Numbered from the stretch's first letter, positions 47,552 to 56,431 are shown. The stretch: 64,000 nt of DNA from Microvirga calopogonii (GCF_003347665.1 NZ_QDGA01000027.1:1-64000); one strand, 5' to 3'. The notes: generated by a model not told the origin, from the letters alone. Numbers and translations are program-made.

Positions 47552-48559
47552 ATGTCCCTGCTTTTCGTCCTCGTCGTACCACTCTCGCTGCTCCTTGTCG
47601 GAGCGGCCTTCACCTATCTCTACGCGTGGTCCATCGAGCGGCGCTTCCCGCCGACCGGCCGGTTCATCACGGTCGAGGGTTCTAGGCTGCATTACCGTGA
47701 GGAGGAGCCTCGGGACGGACCTGTGCGCGGAACCATCGTGCTCCTGCACGGCGCATCGTCCAATCTGGTCGAATCCATGCTGGGCTTGGGCTCGACGTTG
47801 TCGCGGCGCTACCGGGTTCTCGCCTTCGACCGCCCCGGCCATGGCTGGAGCGAGCGAAAGCCGGGCCTGCGCAAAGCGCAGCCCGCCCGACAGGCGGCGC
47901 TCGTCGCCGGGGCCCTGCGGCAATTGGGCGTCCGGGACGCGGTGGTCGTGGGACATTCCTGGTCCGGAACCATCGTGCCCCACTTCGCCCTCGATCATGC
48001 GGACGTCACGGGAGCGATCCTCGTCCTGTCCGGGATCACGTCCCCCTGGCCCGGGGGCTATATCGGCTGGTACCGGCGCCTGATCGATTCCCCGGCCGGG
48101 TGGCTGCTGATGCGGACGCTTGCCGTGCCGGTTCTTCTCGTCCTGCGGCCCTGGATGAAGAGCAAGACCTTCCGGCCGCAACCGGCCCCGCCCGGTATCG
48201 TCAAGAAGGGCTTCATTCCCCTGGCCTTCCGTCCCCGCGCCTATGAGGCCAACATGCAGGATTTCGCCGTCATGTACGATGCGGTCCTGCGGCAGAGCGT
48301 GCGCTACGGGGAGATCCGGCTGCCCGTGACGGTGTTGGCGGGCGACCGGGACGAGATCGTCTGGAGCGATCTCCACAGCCGCTCCTTCGCCCGGGCAGTG
48401 CCGGGCGCGGAGCTGATCCTGATGCCCGGCATCGGCCACATGCCGCAATATGCTGACCAGGCAACGGTTCTCGCGGCCATCGAGGCTCTGGCCGAGCGGG
48501 TCGCGCCCATCGATCCACTCCCCCTTGCCGGGAGGGGCGAGGAGGGTGTGACCGGGTGA
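47552..48559 (+). CDS. Membrane-anchored alpha/beta hydrolase
   Basis: 335 residues. An N-terminal hydrophobic helix (MSLLFVLVVPLSLLLVGAAFTYLYA) precedes an alpha/beta hydrolase: 'IVLLHGASSN' oxyanion loop, 'VLAFDRPGHGWS', nucleophile elbow GHSWSG, Asp in 'LAGDRDEIVW', and His in 'PGIGHMPQY'. The catalytic triad looks intact. The substrate is unknown. It probably forms a unit with the TPR gene 15 bases upstream. Confidence 0.87.
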   Translation: MSLLFVLVVPLSLLLVGAAFTYLYAWSIERRFPPTGRFITVEGSRLHYREEEPRDGPVRGTIVLLHGASSNLVESMLGLGSTLSRRYRVLAFDRPGHGWSERKPGLRKAQPARQAALVAGALRQLGVRDAVVVGHSWSGTIVPHFALDHADVTGAILVLSGITSPWPGGYIGWYRRLIDSPAGWLLMRTLAVPVLLVLRPWMKSKTFRPQPAPPGIVKKGFIPLAFRPRAYEANMQDFAVMYDAVLRQSVRYGEIRLPVTVLAGDRDEIVWSDLHSRSFARAVPGAELILMPGIGHMPQYADQATVLAAIEALAERVAPIDPLPLAGRGEEGVTG

Positions 48560-48623
48560 GACCTTGCCGTCATGGCCGTCATGGCCGGGCCAATGTTGTG
48601 GTGGTCCTATGTTGAGGAACCAC

Positions 48624-48777
48624 AGTGTCATCCCCGGCGCACGCAGTGCGGGAAGGGGATCCATGGCGTCGCGCTTGGATCGTGGATTCCCTTCCCCTCC
48701 GCTGACGCTTCGGCCGGGAATGACACTGATGGCGCCTCACTGAAACGAGATCACCGGCACAAGGCCGGTGATGACGT
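48624..48777. repeat. Composite intergenic palindromes (TGTCATCCCCGG unit plus CCGGCACAAGG half-unit)
   Basis: AGTGTCATCCCCGGC (48624-48638) pairs with GCCGGGAATGACACT (48713-48727) with one mismatch; inner arms GGGAAGGGGATCCA and TGGATTCCCTTCCC also pair with one mismatch. Directly after, 48746-48777 is identical over 32 bases to 16421-16452. The elements fill the 237-base gap between the hydrolase and pyruvate kinase genes. Confidence 0.8.
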
Positions 48778-48796
48778 CGGAGTCCGGTAGAACACC

Positions 48797-50239
48797 TCAG
48801 GCCTGTGCGGCGTGTTCCTGATTGACGAAGGCGATGCGCACCATGTTGGTGGCGCCGGGCGTGCCGAAGGGCATGCCGGCCACGATGATGATGCGTTCGC
48901 CGATGGTCGAATAACCTTCGCGCACGGCGAACTTGCAGGCGCGGAACGCCATGTCGTCGATGTCGCTGGCGTCCTTGGTGCGGATCGAGTGCACGCCCCA
49001 GACCAGGGCGAGACGCCGGGCGGTGTTCACGCTCGGCGTCAGCGCGACGACCGTCGAGTTCGGCCGCTCGCGGGCGATGCGGAATGCCGTCGAGCCCGAG
49101 AAGGTCCAGGCGGCCACGGTCTTGATGTTGAGCGTATCGGCGATCTGATGCGAGGCCGCCGCGATGGCGTCCGAGCCGGTGGCTTCAGGCTCCGCGTTCA
49201 GGGTGCGCATGATCGACCAGTAGTTCTGGTCCTGCTCCACCTCTTCGGCGATCCGGCTCATGGTGGCGACTGCATCGATCGGATACTGACCCGAGGCGCT
49301 CTCGGCCGACAGCATCACCGCGTCTGCGCCGTCATAGACGGCGGTCGCCACGTCGGAGACTTCCGCACGGGTCGGGACCGGCGAGGTGATCATCGATTCC
49401 AGCATCTGGGTCGCCACGACCACGGGCTTGCCGAGCTTGCGCGCCGTGCGGACGATGCGCTTCTGGATGCCGGGCACCTTTTCCAGCGGCATTTCCACGC
49501 CGAGATCGCCGCGGGCGACCATGACCGCATCCGAGATCTCCATGATCTCGTCGAGGCGGGTGATGGCCTGAGGCTTCTCGAGCTTCGACATCACGAGCGC
49601 CCGGCCGCGAGCGACCTTCTTCACCTCGGCCACGTCTTCCGGACGCTGCACGAAGGACAGGGCGATCCAGTCCACGCCGGCATCGAGCGCCGCTTCGAGA
49701 TCCGAACGGTCCTTGTCCGTCATGGCGGCGACGGGGATCGTCGTGTCGGGCAGGCTGACGCCCTTGCGGTTCGAGATCTTGCCCGCGACTTCGACGGTCG
49801 TGGTGGCCGAGCCCTGCTTCACGCTCTTCACGCGCAGCCGCAGCTTGCCATCGTCGATCAGCACCGTGTGGCCCGGCTCGAGGGAGGACAGGATTTCGGG
49901 ATGGGGCAGGTGCACGCGGTTCTTGGTGCCGGGCGTCTTGTCCGCGTCGAGCGTGAAGCTCTGGCCCTGCACCAGCATGGCGCTGTCGCCCTCGAAGGCG
50001 CCGACGCGCAGCTTCGGTCCCTGCAGGTCGGCGAGGATCGCGATCGGGCGCTTGAACCGGGCCTCGACGGCGCGGATCATTTCGACCCGCTCCTTCAGCT
50101 TCTCGCGGGGCAGGTGGCTCATGTTGAGGCGGAAGACGTCGGCGCCGGCCTCGAACAGCTTGGCGATCATCTCCGGATTCTCGGAAGCCGGGCCCAAGGT
50201 TGCTAGGATCTTCGTGCGCCTGTCGCGTCTCATCGTCAT
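48797..50239 (-). CDS. pyk: Pyruvate kinase
   Basis: 480 residues. It converts phosphoenolpyruvate and ADP to pyruvate and ATP. Landmarks: 'RRTKILATLGPASENPEMI', 'RLNMSHLPREKLKERVEMIR', the catalytic 'MSKLEKPQAITRLDEIMEISDAVMVARGDLGVEMPLEKVPGIQKRIV', and 'TQMLESMITSPVPTRAEVSDVATAVYDGADAVMLSAESASGQYP'. The start overlaps the stop of the upstream DUF1036 gene by four bases (ATGA), so the pair is translationally coupled. Confidence 0.95.
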   Translation of the reverse strand: MTMRRDRRTKILATLGPASENPEMIAKLFEAGADVFRLNMSHLPREKLKERVEMIRAVEARFKRPIAILADLQGPKLRVGAFEGDSAMLVQGQSFTLDADKTPGTKNRVHLPHPEILSSLEPGHTVLIDDGKLRLRVKSVKQGSATTTVEVAGKISNRKGVSLPDTTIPVAAMTDKDRSDLEAALDAGVDWIALSFVQRPEDVAEVKKVARGRALVMSKLEKPQAITRLDEIMEISDAVMVARGDLGVEMPLEKVPGIQKRIVRTARKLGKPVVVATQMLESMITSPVPTRAEVSDVATAVYDGADAVMLSAESASGQYPIDAVATMSRIAEEVEQDQNYWSIMRTLNAEPEATGSDAIAAASHQIADTLNIKTVAAWTFSGSTAFRIARERPNSTVVALTPSVNTARRLALVWGVHSIRTKDASDIDDMAFRACKFAVREGYSTIGERIIIVAGMPFGTPGATNMVRIAFVNQEHAAQA

Positions 50240-50697
50240 GGCCCCCCTGGCCGGTTCGTTTCGGTGAGCTGGATCGTCCAGCTCTTCTGTTCACCTGTAT
50301 CGACTTCGAAGAAGCCGCTGCGATCAAAGCCTCTGGCGAGGCAGTCCTCCGTTCCGCGAATCGTGAATTCGCGCTCCCGGGTGCACATGAAGGAGCGTCC
50401 GCTCCATTCGCCGCCCCGGTCGTAATCGATGGCATAGATATAATAGAAGCGGCCGCCGAGCTGCCCCTTGAGCAGGGTTTCGCAGCCGCGCGCCGTGAGA
50501 TTCCACCAGCCCTCCGTTACCCACCCTTGAGCGTCCCGGTAGCCGAGCGCGATGCCGACCCGGCTCGACGTCATGTTGCACAGGCGCAGGTCCGCCTTCG
50601 CGGGCGCTGCGGCCAGAAGACACCCGCCGACGAGGATCGTTGCGAGTGCAAGGCTTCGCCGCCGGCGAGGGGACGATGTGAGGAGAGCGGCCTTCAT
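50236..50697 (-). CDS. DUF1036 secreted protein
   Basis: 153 residues from the ATG complementary to 50695-50697. The signal peptide has an RRRR n-region and ends 'APAKA'. The DUF1036 domain follows: 'LRLCNMTSSRVGIALGYRDAQGWVTEGWWNLTARGCETLLKG' and 'FMCTREREFTIRGTEDCLARGFDRSGFFEVDTG', with several Cys that could form disulfides. Function unknown. It overlaps pyk by four bases. A longer continuation of this frame upstream to 52056 is out-of-frame with real genes and not coding. Confidence 0.85.
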   Translation of the reverse strand: MKAALLTSSPRRRRSLALATILVGGCLLAAAPAKADLRLCNMTSSRVGIALGYRDAQGWVTEGWWNLTARGCETLLKGQLGGRFYYIYAIDYDRGGEWSGRSFMCTREREFTIRGTEDCLARGFDRSGFFEVDTGEQKSWTIQLTETNRPGGP

Positions 50698-50891
50698 GGA
50701 TGCGGTATGATCGAATCGAAAGGAATGAAATCGCACAATGCAGTGAGAACTATGTCGAATCGTTGTCTGCCAGAAGTTTAGCCGGGGCAAGACCTTACAA
50801 GCAGGGTCGCCGCAGATTTTGCGGGCCGCATGGCCTTTCCGACACTCCGGGGCACCTCTGAACCGACCTTTGCTCTCCATATGGAGGGGAA

Positions 50892-51830
50892 TTATCCGGC
50901 CGGTGCATCGGCTTTGGGCCGCGCGATCCAGATGCCGAAGAGAATCAAGGCGCCGCCGACGCTCTGCACCAGGGTCAGCTGCTCGCCGAGGATCGCCCAG
51001 CCGAACAGGGCTGCGGCAATCGCTTCCAGGAAAATCACCAGGGACGAGAAGACCGCCGGCAAACGCCCGAGCGCGATGGCGAGAAGGCCCTGGCCGCCCG
51101 CGTGGCTGACATAGGACATGGCGAGAAGCGCCGCGATGCCCTGCGCGGTCTGCGGGATCACCCGCGTGTCGAAGAGGACGGCAATGACCAGAAGAATCGC
51201 CGAGGTGATCAGTCCGGCCTCGAACGTCACCCGCGCGGCGCCCGCGGTCTTGCGCGCGCGGCTGGCGGCCAGGAAATACATGCCGAAGAAGAAGGCCGTG
51301 GCGACGCCGTAAAGATCGCCTTCGATCCGGGCGGGATCCGCCTGGAGGCTCTGGCCGATCAGGGCCGCGCCGCCGAGAAGGCAGAGGCCAAGGCCCATGA
51401 AGGTTCCCCGCGAGACCCGCTGCCTGAGCACGAGCCAGACGGTCAGCACGACGAAGAGCGGGGCCATGGTGGCGAAGAAGGTGGCGTTCGCCACCGTCGT
51501 CTTGAGGATCGCCAGATGCCAGAAGAAGAGATCGCCGGCAAAGACGATGCCGCCCAAAATGCTCGCCCTGGAGAACCGGACTTTCGGCGTGCCGGCGGGC
51601 GCGCGCTTCTCCTCGATTCGCATCCAGGCGTAGAGCAGGGGCAGGCAGAGCGAGACGCGCCAGAAGGCGCTGGCGAACGGCCCCACATCGGCTGGCGCCC
51701 CACCGACGCTCGCAGAGGCAAAGCGCACGAAGATCGGTGAAATTCCCATGGCGACGGCGCCGAGGCACAGAGCGGCAAAAGCCGAAGTTATGCCCGAATC
51801 GAGCCGGGCCGTTGTGGAGGGGGAGGCCAT
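50892..51830 (-). CDS. EamA/DMT-family membrane transporter
   Basis: 312 residues with about ten hydrophobic spans in two EamA repeats ('GISPIFVRFASASVGGAPADVGPFASAFWRVSLCLPLLYAW' opens the first). The C-terminal 'LSYVSHAGGQGLLAIALGRLPAVFSSLVIFLEAIAAALFGWAILGE' is the second repeat's signature. Such proteins usually export metabolites; the substrate is unknown. It is divergent from the following amidohydrolase gene. The 194-base gap to DUF1036 shows no further gene. Confidence 0.9.
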   Translation of the reverse strand: MASPSTTARLDSGITSAFAALCLGAVAMGISPIFVRFASASVGGAPADVGPFASAFWRVSLCLPLLYAWMRIEEKRAPAGTPKVRFSRASILGGIVFAGDLFFWHLAILKTTVANATFFATMAPLFVVLTVWLVLRQRVSRGTFMGLGLCLLGGAALIGQSLQADPARIEGDLYGVATAFFFGMYFLAASRARKTAGAARVTFEAGLITSAILLVIAVLFDTRVIPQTAQGIAALLAMSYVSHAGGQGLLAIALGRLPAVFSSLVIFLEAIAAALFGWAILGEQLTLVQSVGGALILFGIWIARPKADAPAG

Positions 51831-51940
51831 GTGCGTTGTGAAAGTCTGTTGCGCGGAAGGTCGCGTTGTCAGGGTCGGAGCGGCACGTTAAGGCTTTTCG
51901 TCCGTCGTTCAATCTATTCCCGTCGAAATCCACCCCCGCC

Positions 51941-52780
51941 ATGTCCGCTTCCGCCGCCCTCGCGCTCGACGATCCATCCCTTGCGCCGCATCCCGTGGAA
52001 ATCGTCCCCGGTTCCGTCGAATCGGGGATCCTGATCCTGTGCGACCACGCCTCCAACGCGGTGCCGCCGGATCTGGGCGACCTGGGGCTCCCGGAAACCG
52101 AGTTCGAGCGTCACATCGCCTACGACATCGGGGCCGCAGCCGTGACGCGCTCCCTGGCTCGCCGCTTGGGTGCGCCGGCGATCCTGACCCGGTTCTCCCG
52201 GCTCATCATCGACCCGAACCGGGGCCGCGACGATCCGACCCTGGTCATGCGCCTGTCCGATGGCGCGGTGGTGCCGGGCAACGCCAAGGTCGACGAGGCC
52301 GAGGTTCAAAGTCGCATCGCCCGGTTCTACGATCCCTATGACGATGCCATAGCGGACGCGATCCACAAGGCCATGGCGGCGGGCCACCCGCCCGTCGTCG
52401 TGACGGTTCACAGCTTCACGCCGATCTGGCGCGGCTGGGCCCGGCCGTGGCACGTAGGCATCCTGTGGGACGCGGACGACCGCTTCGCCAAGCCGCTTCT
52501 CGAAGGATTGGCGGCGGAAGACGGACTCGTCGTCGGCGACAACGAGCCCTATGATGGGGCGCTGGCGGGCGACACCGTCGACCGGCACGCCACGGTCCGT
52601 GGCCTCGCCAATGCGCTCATCGAGATCCGGCAGGACCTGATCTCGTCGGACGAGGGCGCCGAGGAATGGGCCGAGCGCTTCGCTCGGCTGCTCGAGCCGC
52701 TCGCCGGCCGGCCGGAGCTGCGGGTCCCTGAGATCTTCGGGACCCGCACGCGCGACCGCCTGCGCCAGCACGGAGGGTAA
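51941..52780 (+). CDS. N-formylglutamate amidohydrolase family protein (paralog 2)
   Basis: 279 residues from the ATG at 51941. 'GILILCDHASNAVPPDLGDLGLPETEFERHIAYDIGAAAVTRSLA' is the opening of the second subfamily, with 'FSRLIIDPNRGRDDPTLVM', 'VVTVHSFTPIWRG' and 'VGDNEPYDGAL' following. It is distinct in sequence from the paralog at 45104-45994. The physiological substrate is unproven. It is followed after four bases by DUF1244 and then gapR. Confidence 0.88.
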   Translation: MSASAALALDDPSLAPHPVEIVPGSVESGILILCDHASNAVPPDLGDLGLPETEFERHIAYDIGAAAVTRSLARRLGAPAILTRFSRLIIDPNRGRDDPTLVMRLSDGAVVPGNAKVDEAEVQSRIARFYDPYDDAIADAIHKAMAAGHPPVVVTVHSFTPIWRGWARPWHVGILWDADDRFAKPLLEGLAAEDGLVVGDNEPYDGALAGDTVDRHATVRGLANALIEIRQDLISSDEGAEEWAERFARLLEPLAGRPELRVPEIFGTRTRDRLRQHGG

Positions 52781-52784
52781 GCCC

Positions 52785-53090
52785 ATGAAGGATATCGACG
52801 CGAAAACTCAAGGAGAGCTGGAGGCCGCGGCCTTCCGCAGGCTCGTCGAGCATCTGCGCGAGCGGACCGACGTCCAGAACATCGACCTCATGAACCTGGC
52901 GGGGTTCTGCCGGAACTGCCTGTCCAACTGGCTGAAGGAAGCCGCCGACGAGCGGGGCGTCGTCCTCTCAAAGGAGGAGAGCCGGACCCATGTCTACGGC
53001 ATGCCTTATGACGAGTGGAAGGAGCGCCACCAGCGCGAGGCCTCTTCCTCCCAGCTCGCCGATTTTGAGAAATCGAAGCCCGGGCATTAA
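52785..53090 (+). CDS. DUF1244 protein
   Basis: 101 residues. It matches the DUF1244 family, marked by 'FRRLVEHLRERTDVQNIDLMNLAGFCRNCLSNWLKEAADERG' and 'HVYGMPYDEWKERHQ'. Two Cys in 'FCRNC' could bind metal. It is a small, mostly helical, probably cytosolic protein with no established function that I know. The start follows the amidohydrolase stop by four bases, suggesting one transcript. Confidence 0.9.
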   Translation: MKDIDAKTQGELEAAAFRRLVEHLRERTDVQNIDLMNLAGFCRNCLSNWLKEAADERGVVLSKEESRTHVYGMPYDEWKERHQREASSSQLADFEKSKPGH

Positions 53091-53151
53091 AACCGCTTCA
53101 ACCAAATGGCCATAAAACTGGCACCAACACCACAATTAAGGGGCTTCCCTC

Positions 53152-53409
53152 ATGGATGACGCAGCTTTCAACACCGAATCCGTCGCAGCCGACCAGCTGA
53201 AGGCCTTCATCGAGCGCATCGAGCGCCTCGAGGAGGAAAAGGCCGGCATCGCGGGCGACATCAAGGACGTCTATGCCGAAGCCAAGGGCAACGGCTTCGA
53301 CACCAAGGTCCTGCGCAAGATCATCTCCCTGCGCAAGCGCGACTATGCCGAGCGCCAGGAAGAGGAGGCGATCCTCGAACTCTACATGCAGGCGCTCGGG
53401 ATGGTCTAA
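53152..53409 (+). CDS. gapR: GapR nucleoid-associated DNA-binding protein (DUF2312)
   Basis: 85 residues. '[71 protein letters not shown]' is nearly diagnostic of DUF2312/GapR. The Caulobacter protein binds AT-rich or overtwisted DNA ahead of replication forks and supports topoisomerase action and growth. An AAGGGG ribosome site precedes the ATG. It is closed by the terminator at 53435-53470. Confidence 0.94.
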   Translation: MDDAAFNTESVAADQLKAFIERIERLEEEKAGIAGDIKDVYAEAKGNGFDTKVLRKIISLRKRDYAERQEEEAILELYMQALGMV

Positions 53410-53434
53410 GGCCATCCTGCCGTTCAAGTTTTCC

Positions 53435-53470
53435 AAAGGCCTCGCGGGACAGTCCGCGAGGCCTTTCTTG
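53435..53470 (+). terminator. Intrinsic terminator after gapR
   Basis: AAAGGCCTCGCGG (53435-53447) and CCGCGAGGCCTTT (53454-53466) are exact 13-bp arms with a 6-base loop, followed by CTTG-TTT. It ends the amidohydrolase-DUF1244-gapR unit. Confidence 0.88.
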
Positions 53471-53498
53471 TTTCATAGGACTGTCCATCACCCTCCGA

Positions 53499-53624
53499 CC
53501 TCATCCTGAGGAGGTGCGAAGCACCGTCTCGAAGGATCGTCCAGAGAGCACGGGAGGCGCCCTCGTGCCCGGACATCGTCCGGGATCTCGAGACGGTCAC
53601 TCACGTGACCTCCTCAGGATGAGG
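53499..53624. repeat. Intergenic inverted repeat, CCTCATCCTGAGG family, copy 2
   Basis: Outer arms CCTCATCCTGAGGAGGT (53499-53515) and ACCTCCTCAGGATGAGG (53608-53624) are exact; inner arms CCGTCTCGA (53524-53532) and TCGAGACGG (53588-53596) are exact. It spans 126 bp. Copy 1 at 40794-40893 shares both arm pairs but has a shorter centre. Confidence 0.88.
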
Positions 53625-53727
53625 GCTTAGGGAGCGTTTCGTCAGCTTGTCAGCCATGCATCCTTCCCGCTCGCGTGCCGCGATCCGGTTGCCTATAAGG
53701 AAGCCATCACGAAAGCTGGAGAAACGC

Positions 53728-54588
53728 ATGAAGCTGGCCCGGGACCAAGTATCGGAACCTTTCGACGCGGAGGCGCGCCGGAAAATCGCTCCCGTCATCT
53801 GCTATCCGGTCGAGACCCTGCCGCGGCCCGACCTCGCCGCATACCAGGCCGCCCGCGAGGGCTGGGACAAGATCGACGAGGTGATCGTGCCGCCCCGGGA
53901 TGCACGCTGCTTCAACGTGCCCGCCGGTTGCTTCTTCCGGATCGTCAGCATCGAGGGCCCGCAGGTGGGCGATCTCAATCTCTGGTCCGCGAACGATCTC
54001 GACGAGCGCTTCTTCTCCGGCAAGACACGGGCCCTCAACGGCACCCACGTGTCGACCGGGGACCAGCTCTGGTCGTCCCTGCCTTACTTGAGGCCGATGG
54101 CGACGATCACCCACGACACCCTCGACTGGTATGGCTTCGACGAATTCGGCGGCTCCGTGCACGACGTCATCGGCACGCGCTGCGATCCCTATACGCATCG
54201 CCTGCTCTCGGGGCACGATTATCACCATTGCTGCCATTCCAACCTGACCCGCGCGCTCGCGCATCGGCTGGGACGTCCGAAGGACGAAGTCGAGCCGGCG
54301 GTGCACGACGTGCTCAACGTGTTCATGTGCACGGGCTTCACCCGCGATACGGGGCAGTACTTCATGAAGGCGAGTCCGGTCAGGCCGGGCGATCACCTGG
54401 AGTTCTTCGCCGAGATCGATCTTCTGGGCGCGCTCTCCGCCTGCCCGGGCGGCGATTGCAGCGCGGAGCATTCGAGCGATCTGGCGGTCTGCCATCCGCT
54501 GCTGGTCGAGGTCTACCGACCCAAGGCGCCGCCGCAGGGTTGGACATCTCCGGCGCGTAATGCGTACGGCCGTCAGCACGGCGAGTGA
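53728..54588 (+). CDS. DUF1989 (urea-carboxylase-associated) family protein
   Basis: 286 residues from the ATG at 53728, with GGAGAA upstream; longer in-frame starts run back toward the repeat. DUF1989 features: 'VPAGCFFRIVSIEGPQVGDLNLWSANDLDERF', 'GTRCDPYTHRLLSGHDYHHCCHSNLTRAL', 'GDHLEFFAEIDLLGALSACPGGDCS'. Several Cys and His could bind a metal. Relatives lie beside urea carboxylase or guanidine-degradation genes, but none are here, so its role is undetermined. It is closed by the terminator at 54613-54641. Confidence 0.87.
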   Translation: MKLARDQVSEPFDAEARRKIAPVICYPVETLPRPDLAAYQAAREGWDKIDEVIVPPRDARCFNVPAGCFFRIVSIEGPQVGDLNLWSANDLDERFFSGKTRALNGTHVSTGDQLWSSLPYLRPMATITHDTLDWYGFDEFGGSVHDVIGTRCDPYTHRLLSGHDYHHCCHSNLTRALAHRLGRPKDEVEPAVHDVLNVFMCTGFTRDTGQYFMKASPVRPGDHLEFFAEIDLLGALSACPGGDCSAEHSSDLAVCHPLLVEVYRPKAPPQGWTSPARNAYGRQHGE

Positions 54589-54612
54589 GCCGCCTGCCTG
54601 TCGGTCAAACAG

Positions 54613-54641
54613 AAAGGGCCCCTCGCGGGGCCCTTTCTCTT
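54613..54641. terminator. Bidirectional intrinsic terminator
   Basis: AAAGGGCCCC (54613-54622) and GGGGCCCTTT (54627-54636) are perfect arms with loop TCGC, followed by CTCTT. It lies between the convergent DUF1989 and DUF882 genes and can stop both. Confidence 0.88.
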
Positions 54642-56298
54642 ATCGCACCACCGGCAGCGGTTTGACCGCCGGTCCCGTGAACTTGTTCGTCGCCAGATCG
54701 CCTACGGGCTTGCTCGAGAAGCCCATATGCAGGCTGGGCTCCGCCGACATCAGGGCGCTCAGGGCCGTTGCCGGGGGCTTCTTCGCGGCCGGAGGCGCTT
54801 TGGTCTCGGGAGCCGCTGCGGGCTTTGCCTTCTCAACCTTCGCCAGCGCCTTGGGCGTCGAGCCGGTCACCGGAATGTCGACCGGGTTCGCGGAGGCCAC
54901 CACGACGGGGCGCAGATCGGGCCGGGGCGGCGGCAGCGGATGCTGGACGGCCGCCATCTCCGTCGCGCCGCGTGGCTCCGGAAGGCCGGGGATCGGGTTC
55001 GTGGCCGCGAGCGATCCCGGACGGGCCGGCGGAAGCGGCGCATAGGCGAGGGCGACGGTGCCGGCGACGGGCTCAATGCCTGTGTCGTCCGCGTCGGGCC
55101 GGCGCGGCGGCATCGGCGCGAAGGCCATGCCCTTGGGGATCGACATTTCGGATTGCGCTTCCGGACCCTGCTGCCATGCCAGGACGGGACCCGATGCGGT
55201 CTGCACGGTGCCGGGCGCCCCGTTGATCCGGGTCGGCGGCAGCGGTGCCGTGGGCGGCGGCGTCAGGTCCTCACGCAAAGCGGGTGCCATGGCAGCCATG
55301 ACGGCGGGCGCGGGCGGCTCGGGCCGCGGCTGGATCGCCACGGGAGCAGGGCGTACCGGCTCGGGGGCCCTGCGCGGCTCCAGCGCCGCATAGACCGACG
55401 TGTTGGAATCGCTGGCGTAATAGTTCTGAGCCGGCTGGGACGGACGGGAGGCCACGATGGCCCGGCCGGGCCGCGCGGCGACCCGGATCTCCTCCGCATC
55501 CTCGTTCTCGTCCTCGTCGAGACCGAACAGCGTCGCCCAGAAGCTCTTGCGGCGGGGCTGATTGGCGACGGCCTCCTCGGCATCCGCATAGGCGGAATAG
55601 CCCGCGACCGTGCCGCCCTTGGCGAGCACTTCGGCGCGGGCCTCGTCGTAGCCCGGCAGAGGCCTGCCGTCCGACGGGATATGCACGGTCTTGCCGTCGG
55701 GGAAGATGCTGGCGAGCTGCGAGCGGGTCATGCGCGGCCAGGCGCGCACGCTGCCCACGTCGAGATGGACGAAGGGCGTGTAGGCATTGGGGTAATAGCC
55801 GACGCCGCCGTTCTGGAGCCGCATGCCGATGGCGCGCAGGCGCGCGGCGGACACGTCCGGCAGGTAGAAGTCCATGGCCTTGCCCTGCATGTGCTGGCTG
55901 TTCTTGGCCACCACGCTCGACCGCCGACGGAGCATCGAGTTGGTCTGGGGCGAGCGGTAGCCCGAGTTCACATGCACCGGCTCGCTCGACCCGACCTCGC
56001 GATAGACCTCCCACACCGTATCGAAGAGGCGCGGGTCCATGCGGGTGGGCTCGTCGCGGCGCCAGTCGCGCAGGAACCAGTTGAGCTGCTGCAGGGCGCC
56101 CGAATCGTACTGGCCGTTGCGCCTGAACGTGACGGTGAGGCTTTCCTTGGTATTGTTGTTGTAAAGGCTCAGCGTGCGGGTATCGCCATTGGCGACGGCA
56201 TCCTGCGTGCCCCGCACCCCACCCACCATGACGGCCAGAAAGGCCACAAGACCAATGCTCGCGCGATGCGCGAGGCGGCCCGTACGCAATACTCTCAC
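54640..56298 (-). CDS. DUF882 (YcbK/M15-like) peptidase-fold protein with long Pro-rich tail
   Basis: 552 residues. An N-terminal membrane or signal segment (about residues 12-30) is followed by the DUF882 domain (about 40-190). Predicted zinc ligands are His136 and Asp143 ('SQHMQGKAMDF') and His178 ('FVHLD'); 'VNSGYRSPQTN' is the M15 landmark. It is related to murein endopeptidases such as MepK/YcbK. Residues from about 230 onward are low-complexity, rich in Pro, Ala and Arg, far longer than the E. coli protein. It sits next to the L,D-transpeptidase on the same strand, suggesting joint work on peptidoglycan cross-links. Confidence 0.88.
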   Translation of the reverse strand: MRVLRTGRLAHRASIGLVAFLAVMVGGVRGTQDAVANGDTRTLSLYNNNTKESLTVTFRRNGQYDSGALQQLNWFLRDWRRDEPTRMDPRLFDTVWEVYREVGSSEPVHVNSGYRSPQTNSMLRRRSSVVAKNSQHMQGKAMDFYLPDVSAARLRAIGMRLQNGGVGYYPNAYTPFVHLDVGSVRAWPRMTRSQLASIFPDGKTVHIPSDGRPLPGYDEARAEVLAKGGTVAGYSAYADAEEAVANQPRRKSFWATLFGLDEDENEDAEEIRVAARPGRAIVASRPSQPAQNYYASDSNTSVYAALEPRRAPEPVRPAPVAIQPRPEPPAPAVMAAMAPALREDLTPPPTAPLPPTRINGAPGTVQTASGPVLAWQQGPEAQSEMSIPKGMAFAPMPPRRPDADDTGIEPVAGTVALAYAPLPPARPGSLAATNPIPGLPEPRGATEMAAVQHPLPPPRPDLRPVVVASANPVDIPVTGSTPKALAKVEKAKPAAAPETKAPPAAKKPPATALSALMSAEPSLHMGFSSKPVGDLATNKFTGPAVKPLPVVR

Positions 56299-56431
56299 TG
56301 TGGTACTCGTCTTTACTGGTCCGCATCCGGGGATGCAGCAATCCTTATGGTGAAAGGATCTTTGCCGAAGACGGTTACATTCCCGTTAAGTGAGAGCAGG
56401 AAATTGGCTGAAAACGCGACGAAGGAGGCGG

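Noticed and set aside
50236..52056. 606-codon minus-strand frame joining DUF1036 with sequence upstream
   Set aside because: Only the last 153 codons match a family and carry a signal peptide. The upstream part is out of frame with the EamA transporter it crosses and has shadow composition.
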